From: Candidatus Njordarchaeota archaeon
GTDB lineage: Archaea > Thermoproteota > JANJXX01 > Panguiarchaeales > Panguiarchaeaceae
Reading direction: 5' to 3'
Length of the DNA stretch: 7,801 bases
NCBI GenBank assembly: GCA_029855985.1
Contig: JAGSHR010000256.1
Span: 1-7,801, forward strand
Of the stretch, positions 1-5,823 are shown one piece after another. The translations under genes and the position numbers were made by a program. The notes below the pieces were generated by a model. The model searched no databases and had not been told where the DNA came from. It saw only the letters and a list, made by a program, of their open reading frames with translations. The first letter of the stretch is position 1, and every line of letters begins with the position of its first letter.

Positions 1-71
1 ATGTTACAGGGATAATTACGGAGAAGGGTGTTCTGAGAAGTGTGGATGATATTAGGAGGGTGTTAGGTTAA
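1..71 (+). CDS. 3' end of an unidentified protein gene (partial)
   Basis: Reading from position 3, an open frame gives VTGIITEKGVLRSVDDIRRV followed by Leu, Gly and a TAA stop at 69-71; the other two + frames hit stops within 50 bases. The strand is very G-rich here (23 G against 3 C in the first 60 bases), as is the start of the next gene, which fits a coding sequence on this strand. The 'GIITEKGVLRSV' stretch resembles the end of a CBS-domain protein (typically GIITERD followed by leucine-rich sequence), but 22 residues are too few to assign a family. The 5' part lies outside the window. The next gene starts 180 bases downstream with its own promoter-like sequence, so the two are probably separate transcription units. 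Confidence 0.5.
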   Translation, partial: VTGIITEKGVLRSVDDIRRVLG

Positions 72-250
72 TTATTAATTAAGGTTTAATTTAAGGAAAT
101 ATCTAATTATTGATGCAAATTTTTATAGCAAATTATTGTTTATTTTATACGAAAATATTTATTATTTAGATAAATTTTAAACGCATTCAATAGCAATTTA
201 AAACTTATACAAATCAGATGAATGGTGATTGATTACTAGATGGTGTTCTA
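72..250 (+). other. AT-rich intergenic region with likely terminator and promoter
   Basis: These 179 bases are very AT-rich and contain no convincing open frame. The T-rich runs around 118-160 could serve as an archaeal-type T-tract terminator for the gene ending at 71; no stem-loop is obvious. The downstream half holds the candidate TATA element and ribosome binding site for the solenoid gene, listed separately. Confidence 0.5.
192..203 (+). promoter_or_regulatory. Candidate TATA box for the solenoid-GTPase operon
   Basis: GCAATTTAAAA places a TTTAAAA element at 197-203, preceded by a short purine-containing stretch that could act as a BRE. Initiation 25-27 bases downstream would fall near 226, giving a leader of about 25 bases that still contains the GGTG ribosome binding site at 242-245. 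A second AT-rich candidate (TTTTAAAC, 175-182) lies upstream, so the exact box is uncertain. Confidence 0.45.
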
Positions 251-2140
251 ATGTCAATAACTGATAGTGATATAATTCTCCAATTGCGGAGTTTAAGTGA
301 TCCTATGAAGCCTATGGAAGATAAATATGCTCTTATTGACTCATTAGCTAATTTAGATATAACCGTTTTTGAGAATAACATAAGGGTGGTCATGGAGGTC
401 TCCCAGCAGCTGGAAAGTAAGTGTCTAGAGGAGGGAAATAAGGACTTTTGTAAAGTTTGGATGAGACTCTTAAGGGTTATATCCGAGTTATCCTCGTATT
501 CTTATAGAAAAGGCCACATAATAAGGGATTACATTAAAGATGTAGTTTTGAACCATTACTCTAAGTTGGATAAAGAGGAAAAGCTGAATCTTCTCTCATG
601 TGTCTCGATAATTGTTAAGCTCTATCCTGAGTTGGCGATTGACCTTCGGGAAAAAATACACGAAATCGTTGAGTCTGAAAAGGACATCGAGACGTTAGAG
701 AGCATAATTGGTATCATTGGAAGCGCCTCTTGGGTAATGCCTCAATTAATCAGTGATTACCTTGACATATTCAAAAAAATACTTGAATCAGGGGAGATAG
801 AGGACGTGGAAGCCAAATACTATGAGGCCCTATCAAAGGTTGCAATGAGAAACTACTATGTAGTTAAATCCATTGTTGGGGACGTAATAACCCAACTGTA
901 CGATAAGGTAACTTTGCCAAAGCTCATTTTCCTTAGCAATATCGAAATTCCACCAGATCACATGGACAGAGCACTAGAGATATATAACCTACTTGAAGTC
1001 CAATATAGGACTCTAGAAAAAGAAGAGAAGCTATACGCATTAAGGGTGCTAGCTAACATGGCTAAGAATAGGGAGTTCTTGGAGATACAGCAAAAATTTG
1101 CAAACTTCTTATCCGATATATTAACGGAGGAACCAGATGATGACATAAAAAATGAAATAATCCGTGTGGTTGGTTTACCTCACTGGAGCGAGCAAATCGA
1201 TTTAGGCTCCCTAATAAATAATCTCGTGGACATTGCGGTTTCAACAACGGAATCAGAAAAAATTAGAATCTCTGCTACTACTTCTCTATTCAAGATGGCT
1301 CTCTTATTAAGTTGGCCTAGGGAAAGAATAATCAGCGGATTCCTTGACATACTCTTTGAAACCGGAGGGGAAGACGTAAAAAGTTTCGTGCTCGATTACA
1401 TACCAATGTTAACTAAGCTAGTAAAGTCAAGAGCAAGAGACGTTGTTCATCATTTAATCGAGGTTGTAGGTAGCGTGGAGGAAGAAGACTTCATAAGAAT
1501 CAAAGCAGCTGACATCCTAGTTAACATGACTAAAGACATCTATGACATATTATTGGACTTTACAACAGAAATATATGATACGTGGGGAATACTCACCGAG
1601 TGGAGCCTCCGCGACTCATTGATAAAACTAGCAGGAGAAATTCTAGTTAAATCAAATAATCCCAAGGAAGAACTATTGGAGATACTCATCAGCGGTCTAA
1701 AAGACAGCTACATTTACGTTAGTTCCCTCACCTACTTGAGCATTCTTTCAAAGCGAATGCCAGAGAAGTTATCAAAGTACGTTAACGAAATAATAGACGC
1801 ATACAGCACCATTGCAAGCGTTGAAAAGGAATTAATGGAATCAAACCCTGATGAAGTTTACACCGAAGAGTATTACATGATGGTTGAAACACCAAAAAGG
1901 CTCATCCCAAGGATCTTAGTGAACATAGTAATGTACGATAAGGAACAGTACGACACGGTGGTAGATTATCTCTTAGGCGAGCTGGAAAGGGAAGTTAATG
2001 ATCTCATCTTAAGAGAGATAGCTTACGACCTTTCAAGAGCCTATGAGATCGATAGAAAGAAATTCAAGAATATTGCTACGAAACACCTTTTGAGAAAGGA
2101 GAGATTAGAATTATTGAAACAATTTGGTATAATTTTATGA
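251..2140 (+). CDS. HEAT/ARM-like alpha-solenoid protein, partner of the downstream GTPase
   Basis: The 629-residue product is almost entirely predicted amphipathic helices joined by short acidic turns, with no signal peptide or membrane segment, so it should be a cytosolic alpha-solenoid. Helix pairs of HEAT/ARM size are clearest at residues 335-370, 411-445 (IRIKAADILVNM is a typical repeat core) and 472-520; the repeats are divergent, as in adaptins or TOG-like proteins. There is no catalytic motif, so a binding or scaffold role is inferred. The ATG is preceded by GGTG (242-245, 5-base spacer), and an in-frame TGA at 230-232 excludes a longer form. The stop is 15 bases before the longin-GTPase start, so the two are surely co-transcribed, and the natural hypothesis is that this solenoid binds or is recruited by that GTPase. 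I do not recognise a named family. Confidence 0.85.
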   Translation: MSITDSDIILQLRSLSDPMKPMEDKYALIDSLANLDITVFENNIRVVMEVSQQLESKCLEEGNKDFCKVWMRLLRVISELSSYSYRKGHIIRDYIKDVVLNHYSKLDKEEKLNLLSCVSIIVKLYPELAIDLREKIHEIVESEKDIETLESIIGIIGSASWVMPQLISDYLDIFKKILESGEIEDVEAKYYEALSKVAMRNYYVVKSIVGDVITQLYDKVTLPKLIFLSNIEIPPDHMDRALEIYNLLEVQYRTLEKEEKLYALRVLANMAKNREFLEIQQKFANFLSDILTEEPDDDIKNEIIRVVGLPHWSEQIDLGSLINNLVDIAVSTTESEKIRISATTSLFKMALLLSWPRERIISGFLDILFETGGEDVKSFVLDYIPMLTKLVKSRARDVVHHLIEVVGSVEEEDFIRIKAADILVNMTKDIYDILLDFTTEIYDTWGILTEWSLRDSLIKLAGEILVKSNNPKEELLEILISGLKDSYIYVSSLTYLSILSKRMPEKLSKYVNEIIDAYSTIASVEKELMESNPDEVYTEEYYMMVETPKRLIPRILVNIVMYDKEQYDTVVDYLLGELEREVNDLILREIAYDLSRAYEIDRKKFKNIATKHLLRKERLELLKQFGIIL

Positions 2141-2143
2141 AAA

Positions 2144-2150
2144 GGGGGGT
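2144..2150 (+). promoter_or_regulatory. Strong ribosome binding site of the GTPase gene
   Basis: A run of six G followed by T sits in the 15-base gap between the solenoid stop and the GTPase ATG, with a 5-base A spacer. There is no room for a separate promoter, so translation of the GTPase depends on the operon mRNA. The site departs from the GGTGA form used by most other genes here. Confidence 0.65.
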
Positions 2151-2155
2151 AAAAA

Positions 2156-2995
2156 ATGATTAGAGCAATCCAAATATATGATTTTAATAATAACCTCATC
2201 TACGACAACAACTTCGCCCGCTACGCAGTTAACTTGCCCGTAGTAATGAGCGTGATACTCGATATCAAAAACACATTAATAAAAGAAATAGAACACTTCG
2301 ACATGGGTCCCTACAAGATATCCATGATGCTTGAACCCGACTATACAATCGTTCTGTTAAGCGATAGGATGAACAAAAGTGAAGAGTTAGAAAGCTTTTT
2401 AAGGGCAGTTAATAAGAAGCTATTAGAGTTATCGGATGGAAAGATAGAGGAAACCCTAGAAGACCAAACAAAAAGAGACGAATTCGACGAGGAAATAGAA
2501 AACGAAATAAGAAAAATACCAGTCAAGATAACTTTTGCAGGATCTGGAGGTGTCGGAAAAACAACAATCGTCAACTTGGTAGCAAAAAACAAGAAAATAA
2601 TGGATTATGTTCCAACCCTTATGGCTGATGTTGAACAGCTAGACTTTAATTTAGGAGTCTTCTCCGTATCACTGTTCACGGTTGCGGGCCAGAAAGACTA
2701 TAGAACAACATGGGATATAGTGACCGAAGCTACAGACATAGTTGTTTTAGTTCTTGACTCAACAGAGGGTAACCTGAGAGAAACAAAAGAAGTCATCCTG
2801 CCCGCATTGAGAAGATACGCACCCTATTCTAGATACGTTGCTATCGCTAATAAACAGGACTTACCTAGCGCGATACCTCCCGCTGAAATAGAAGAAGAAC
2901 TAGGTTTACCAACATTTGGTTTAATCGCAATTAGAGATGATGCTAAACATAAGATACTGGGAATATTGCAAGATATTATAACGACCGTTCCATAG
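2156..2995 (+). CDS. Longin-like domain fused to an Arf/MglA-type small GTPase
   Basis: This 279-residue protein has two parts. Residues 1-105 look like a longin/roadblock fold: a strand MIRAIQIYDF, a turn, a second strand NLIYDNNF, a helix, strands around 52-70 and a long helix at 74-93. A charged linker (96-120) leads to a Ras-superfamily G domain (122-279). G1 is GSGGVGKTT (129-137), G2 is probably T154 in VPTLM, G3 is TVAGQ (175-179) with the catalytic-position Gln, G4 is NKQD (232-235) giving guanine specificity, and a weak G5 lies near 256-260. The usual G3 Asp is Thr, as in bacterial MglA (TVPGQ), while NKQDL is Arf-like. There is no N-terminal Gly2 or C-terminal Cys for lipidation. 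It lies directly downstream of the helical solenoid gene. The GTPase fold is certain; the longin assignment rests on strand pattern only, and a roadblock fold is the main alternative. The cellular role is unknown. Confidence 0.9.
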   Translation: MIRAIQIYDFNNNLIYDNNFARYAVNLPVVMSVILDIKNTLIKEIEHFDMGPYKISMMLEPDYTIVLLSDRMNKSEELESFLRAVNKKLLELSDGKIEETLEDQTKRDEFDEEIENEIRKIPVKITFAGSGGVGKTTIVNLVAKNKKIMDYVPTLMADVEQLDFNLGVFSVSLFTVAGQKDYRTTWDIVTEATDIVVLVLDSTEGNLRETKEVILPALRRYAPYSRYVAIANKQDLPSAIPPAEIEEELGLPTFGLIAIRDDAKHKILGILQDIITTVP

Positions 2996-2996
2996 G

Positions 2997-3710
2997 TCAA
3001 TCCTTTTTGGGCTCTTTCTTTTCTAAAATTATTCTTATCACTTTTTCGAAATCTTCTCTTGTTAGAGCTTGCACCCCTATTTTTCTAGCGAAATCAACGT
3101 TTTCGAGTTTATCATCAACATATAGGATTCTGTTTTTTTCCACTTTGAAATGGTCGAGTAGCAGTTCAAAATAAGACGAGTGCGGTTTTGTGACGCCTGT
3201 ATCTGAGCTAGATACAATGAAGTCGATGTCCTCTAGCACTCCCACGGTCTTTAATTTTTTTGATAAAAGGGATTTTTCTTCCTCGCTGATTACAGCTATT
3301 TTTGCGAAGGATTTTAAGAGTTTTATATTGGCACCTATTAGGGTTATTTTTAGAGAATTTAATAACCTATTAACGAATTCTATGTAGAGTTTGTTTCCTT
3401 CAATTATGGCGTTTATTACATCGCTTTCGTTTCGTTTATTTTCGCAGATTATATTGTTTAGGAGTGATACTAGTGTAAACCAAAACTGTTTTGTGATATA
3501 GAAATAGGATAACCCATTTTTTCTTGTAATTTCCCTAATCTTATCGTAAAGTTTACCTTTACTTTTTGTTATGCACAGGTCAATGTTTTCTAGCACCTTT
3601 TCGTATATTTCCCTAGCGTTGATTATATCATAGATTGTGTTATCTGAATCCAAGGCAATAATAGTGAAGAAACCTTTTTGGATTTGTTCCGCTATATTCT
3701 TAGGTTCCAT
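2997..3710 (-). CDS. HAD-superfamily hydrolase (probable phosphatase)
   Basis: The 237-residue product has all four haloacid dehalogenase motifs in order: motif I ALDSDNT (nucleophile D21, acid D23), motif II IAVIS (S142), motif III TGVTKP (K175) and motif IV ILYVDD (D199, D200). An all-helical cap sits between motifs I and II, as in subfamily I enzymes, so a phosphatase acting on a small phosphorylated metabolite is likely; the substrate cannot be read from sequence. Motif I has Asn where Gly is common (DxDGT), a tolerated variant. A longer form from a TTG at 3731 would add seven residues, but a TTTAAA box at 3734-3739 would put transcription start almost on the ATG at 3710, and the TTG has no ribosome binding site, so I prefer the ATG. 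The gene ends one base from the convergent GTPase gene and lies downstream of the oxidoreductase on the same strand. Confidence 0.85.
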   Translation of the reverse strand: MEPKNIAEQIQKGFFTIIALDSDNTIYDIINAREIYEKVLENIDLCITKSKGKLYDKIREITRKNGLSYFYITKQFWFTLVSLLNNIICENKRNESDVINAIIEGNKLYIEFVNRLLNSLKITLIGANIKLLKSFAKIAVISEEEKSLLSKKLKTVGVLEDIDFIVSSSDTGVTKPHSSYFELLLDHFKVEKNRILYVDDKLENVDFARKIGVQALTREDFEKVIRIILEKKEPKKD

Positions 3711-3731
3711 GTTAGGCAAACAAGACCCCAA

Positions 3732-3741
3732 CTTTAAATTT
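3732..3741 (-). promoter_or_regulatory. TATA box for the HAD hydrolase, implying a leaderless mRNA
   Basis: On the minus strand AAATTTAAAG spans this interval. Its centre is 26-27 bases before the ATG at 3710, the usual archaeal TATA-to-start distance, so the transcript would begin at or next to the start codon. No Shine-Dalgarno-like sequence lies just before that ATG, which fits leaderless translation. The box also lets this gene be transcribed independently of the oxidoreductase gene that ends upstream of it at 3779. Confidence 0.55.
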
Positions 3742-3778
3742 TTGTCACAAGGTATCTGCTAGACCAGTAAAGTCCGCT

Positions 3779-4756
3779 TTATGATAGCTTGTCATAGTCT
3801 ATATTGATAAGTTTCCCTAGTTTTATGGATTCCAAAGCAGCCTCACAAGCTTTCAGCGCTATGATTCCATCTTCCACGGTTACCAATGGTTTTTCTTTTC
3901 CAGCAATGGATAATGCAAAGTTTTTGTCCTCCTCGAAGAGAGGCTCCCTAGGCTTCAAGATCGGTGTTAAAATTTCATTTTCATGGGCAATTGTTATCTT
4001 GTGTTGGAGTAGTTCAATAACAGCAGATCCCTTATCACCAGTTATCTCCAATCTTCTAATCTTAAAAGGCGTTACCCAACTAGCTTCTATTAATACGGGT
4101 AGCTTTGTAGCATCCGTTTTCTCGTATCCAAAGAGTATAGCGGAATGATCGATTATACCGTGAACTTTGCTTCCCCCAATCGCAAATACGCTTTTCGGTT
4201 TTGTGTCAGTCAAAAACCTTACTAGATCAATATCATGGATAGCTAAATCCCTTATGATCTCAACATCAAGTTTCCTATTTGGCCAGAGTGATGTTCTTTT
4301 TGAGGATATACTTATGATATTGCCTAAAACACCCCTTTTAATTGCATCTCTCGCATAAAGAATGGCAGGGCTAAATCTAAGCAAAAATCCCACTGTAATT
4401 ATTTTTCTCTTTTCTTTGGCTAAGTGCATTAACTCTATAGCTTCGATGATGCTAGACGTTAAGGGTTTTTCAACCAATACATGTTTATCGTGTTCTAGAA
4501 CTATTTTTGCATGTTCATAATGGAGAGGCGTGGGGGTAGCAATAATTATTCCATCAATAGAGTCGTTTTCAGCAAGATCGCGAAGATCTTTAGTAGCATA
4601 ATCAATTGAAAACATTTTTTTCATTTTTTTTAGTAGTTCATCTGAGATATCTGCTATGCCAACATAGTCAATAATGCCTTCGGACTTGAGGGTTGCTAGA
4701 ACCCTAACGTGGTTCTTTCCCCAACCCCCAATGCCAACTATTCCAATTCCAACCAT
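3779..4756 (-). CDS. Gfo/Idh/MocA-family NAD(P)-dependent oxidoreductase
   Basis: The product is about 325 residues, the usual size for the family. Counting from the ATG at 4756, the N-terminal Rossmann domain carries IGIVGIGGWGKNHVR (glycines at about 8, 10, 11 and 13) and the sugar/cofactor-contacting HVLVEKPL (Lys about 97). The C-terminal alpha/beta domain has DLAIHDIDLVRFL, whose His (about 174) is the usual catalytic base. WGKNHVR and the SSKRTSLWPNR...DLAIHDID region resemble archaeal and bacterial UDP-N-acetylglucosamine 3-dehydrogenase (WlbA-like) enzymes, so a nucleotide-sugar dehydrogenase is my best guess; other sugar or inositol substrates remain possible. A GTG nine bases upstream (4765) is in frame, but it lies inside the GGTGA ribosome binding site, so the ATG is the better start. 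No aminotransferase or acetyltransferase partner lies next to it, which weakens the sugar-amination reading. Confidence 0.85.
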   Translation of the reverse strand: MVGIGIVGIGGWGKNHVRVLATLKSEGIIDYVGIADISDELLKKMKKMFSIDYATKDLRDLAENDSIDGIIIATPTPLHYEHAKIVLEHDKHVLVEKPLTSSIIEAIELMHLAKEKRKIITVGFLLRFSPAILYARDAIKRGVLGNIISISSKRTSLWPNRKLDVEIIRDLAIHDIDLVRFLTDTKPKSVFAIGGSKVHGIIDHSAILFGYEKTDATKLPVLIEASWVTPFKIRRLEITGDKGSAVIELLQHKITIAHENEILTPILKPREPLFEEDKNFALSIAGKEKPLVTVEDGIIALKACEAALESIKLGKLINIDYDKLS

Positions 4757-4761
4757 TTTCT

Positions 4762-4766
4762 TCACC
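4762..4766 (-). promoter_or_regulatory. GGTGA ribosome binding site that sets the oxidoreductase start
   Basis: On the minus strand GGTGA is followed by a 5-base spacer (AGAAA) and the ATG at 4756. The in-frame GTG start that would give a protein three residues longer is the GTG inside this same GGTGA, so both cannot be used as such. The same GGTGA is found at similar spacing before the TIM-barrel and AMP phosphorylase genes. Confidence 0.65.
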
Positions 4767-4800
4767 GCTAGTCTTGGGGTAAAAGGATTTCCTCGAATAA

Positions 4801-4831
4801 CACTATATTTTCAACCAAAACTCTATAAAAA
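4801..4831 (-). promoter_or_regulatory. Candidate promoter of the oxidoreductase gene
   Basis: Two TATA-like elements are read on the minus strand: TTTTTATAG (about 4823-4831) and AAAATATAG (about 4804-4812). The nearer one would start transcription near 4780, leaving a leader of roughly 25 bases that contains the GGTGA site. Which box is used cannot be decided from sequence. Confidence 0.4.
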
Positions 4832-4850
4832 ATGTTTAGCATTTGTAGAA

Positions 4851-4862
4851 TATTTTTATTTT
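4851..4862 (+). promoter_or_regulatory. Candidate TATA element for the putative C/D sRNA
   Basis: TATTTTTATTTT lies about 25-28 bases before position 4885, the predicted 5' end of the C/D box RNA. It is a loose match to a TATA box, and its assignment depends on the RNA being real. Confidence 0.25.
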
Positions 4863-4874
4863 GTCGGATTTAGA

Positions 4875-4886
4875 GAAATATATAGG
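4875..4886 (+). promoter_or_regulatory. TATA box likely driving the UPF0282/TIM-barrel operon
   Basis: GAAATATATAGG is the best TATA-like sequence on the + strand of this intergenic region. Transcription starting about 25 bases downstream would begin near 4906 and give a 60-base leader containing a short hairpin (4929-4944) and the GAGGGG ribosome binding site. The box abuts, and its predicted start lies inside, the putative C/D sRNA, so the two readings compete or the transcripts overlap. Confidence 0.45.
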
Positions 4887-4944
4887 CAATGAAGAAAATT
4901 CAGCGAACTGAAAAAGCGATGATGGGATGGCTCCTCACTGAGCC
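4885..4944 (+). ncRNA. Putative C/D box guide sRNA (2'-O-methylation guide)
   Basis: The element order and spacing match archaeal C/D sRNAs: stem GGC (4885-4887), box C ATGAAGA (4889-4895, one change from RTGATGA), exactly 12 bases, box D' CTGA (4908-4911), 7 bases, box C' ATGATGG (4919-4925, one change), exactly 12 bases, box D CTGA (4938-4941), and GCC (4942-4944) closing the stem. One unpaired A before box C and direct stacking of the stem on box D match a kink-turn as in U4 snRNA. By the D+5 rule the guides would direct methylation of the C in UUCGC(UGAAUUU) and the second G of the pair in UGAGG(AGCCAUC); I could not identify the target RNAs. Against it: both C boxes are imperfect, and GGCTC/GAGCC (4929-4933/4940-4944) can form a hairpin instead. 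Confidence 0.5.
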
Positions 4945-4965
4945 GCATTTAGAGGGGCGACAAGC

Positions 4966-5817
4966 ATGGAGATAATACCAATAAGCTTTGATAGCATGGG
5001 AACAAGAAGCATGGCTACATTCATTAAAACTAAGGACGTAAACATATTAATTGACCCAGGAGTATCCCTAGCTCCAAAAAGGTATGGTCTCCCCCCTCAC
5101 CCAAGAGAAGTTGAAAAAATGAAGGAAGATTGGGAGCAAATCGTGGACTTTGCCCATAAAAGCGACATACTCATTATAACACATTATCACTATGATCACC
5201 ATAATCCCTGGGAGAACCTTGAAATATACGAGGATAAAATATTGCTCCTAAAGCACCCTAAAGACCACATAAATTTCTCCCAAAAAAAGAGGAGTTGGTT
5301 CTTTTTAAAGCAAATCCAAGGCTTACCAAAGGAGATAATTTACGCTGATGGAAAAGAATTCTCCTTTGGGGATACAAAGATAAAAATATCTAATCCCGTT
5401 CCCCACGGTCCAACCACAAAATTGGGTTGGGTAATACAAGTTTTAGTGGACGATGGTAAAATAAAAGCATTGTTTACAAGTGATGTCGAAGGCCCCGTAT
5501 TAGAAGAGCAAATAAACTTTGCTATAGAAAATAAACCAAACATAGTGATTCTTGATGGCCCCATGACCTACATGTTAGGCTACAGATTTAGTAGAAAAAA
5601 CTACGAGAAATCCCTAACTAATATAGAACGCTTATTAAAGGATGCATCAGTTGATAAATTAGTTATAGATCATCACTTCCTCAGGGATATAAATTGGCTG
5701 GAGAGATTAGGGGGCTTACCAAGAGAAAAAATTGTGACAGCTGCGGAATTTGCAGGAAAACAGATTAACCTCTTGGAAGCCAAGAGAAAAGAGTTGTGGG
5801 AAAATGAACCAGGGTGA
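4966..5817 (+). CDS. UPF0282-like metallo-beta-lactamase-fold protein
   Basis: This 283-residue protein matches the archaeal UPF0282 family as I know it. The N-terminus IIPISFDSMGTRSMATFIKT is followed by ILIDPGVSLAP (27-37), RYGLPPHP (39-46) and the metal-binding signature ITHYHYDHHNP (71-81, with H73, H75, D77 and H78). Further likely ligands are H147 (NPVPHGP), D173 (FTSDVEGP) and H236/H237 (VIDHHFLRD). A complete set of metal ligands suggests an active two-metal hydrolase, but the family has no established substrate. There is no signal peptide, so it is cytoplasmic. The ATG is preceded by GAGGGG (4952-4957) with an 8-base spacer. The stop codon overlaps the ribosome binding site of the TIM-barrel gene, so the two are translated as a coupled pair. 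I am confident of the family and not of the reaction. Confidence 0.9.
   Translation: MEIIPISFDSMGTRSMATFIKTKDVNILIDPGVSLAPKRYGLPPHPREVEKMKEDWEQIVDFAHKSDILIITHYHYDHHNPWENLEIYEDKILLLKHPKDHINFSQKKRSWFFLKQIQGLPKEIIYADGKEFSFGDTKIKISNPVPHGPTTKLGWVIQVLVDDGKIKALFTSDVEGPVLEEQINFAIENKPNIVILDGPMTYMLGYRFSRKNYEKSLTNIERLLKDASVDKLVIDHHFLRDINWLERLGGLPREKIVTAAEFAGKQINLLEAKRKELWENEPG
5813..5817 (+). promoter_or_regulatory. GGTGA ribosome binding site overlapping the upstream stop codon
   Basis: The last three bases of GGTGA are the TGA stop of the UPF0282-like gene. A 6-base spacer then leads to the TTG start at 5824. This supports the TTG start and indicates translational coupling: ribosomes ending the first gene sit on the initiation site of the second. 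Confidence 0.65.
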
Positions 5818-5823
5818 GCACTA

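Noticed and set aside
958..1247. Two overlapping minus-strand frames of about 60 codons
   Set aside because: They are antisense to the solenoid gene, overlap each other in different frames, and show no recognisable motif.
251..2995. Calling the operon a true archaeal coatomer or adaptin homologue
   Set aside because: HEAT-like solenoids and longin folds arise in many unrelated proteins, and no specific adaptin or COPI signature is visible. Only the domain-level resemblance is supported.
3804..4148. Open frame of 114 codons on the + strand
   Set aside because: It is antisense to the oxidoreductase gene, shows no family motif and has no promoter or ribosome binding site of its own.
4757..4765. 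GTG at 4763-4765 as start of the oxidoreductase
   Set aside because: The GTG is part of the GGTGA ribosome binding site, properly spaced from the ATG at 4756; using it would leave the gene without an upstream site.
4674..4892. Possible 72-residue + strand protein crossing the divergent promoter region
   Set aside because: It overlaps the 5' end of the oxidoreductase on the opposite strand and runs through the AT-rich promoter DNA, with low-complexity aromatic-rich translation and no ribosome binding site.
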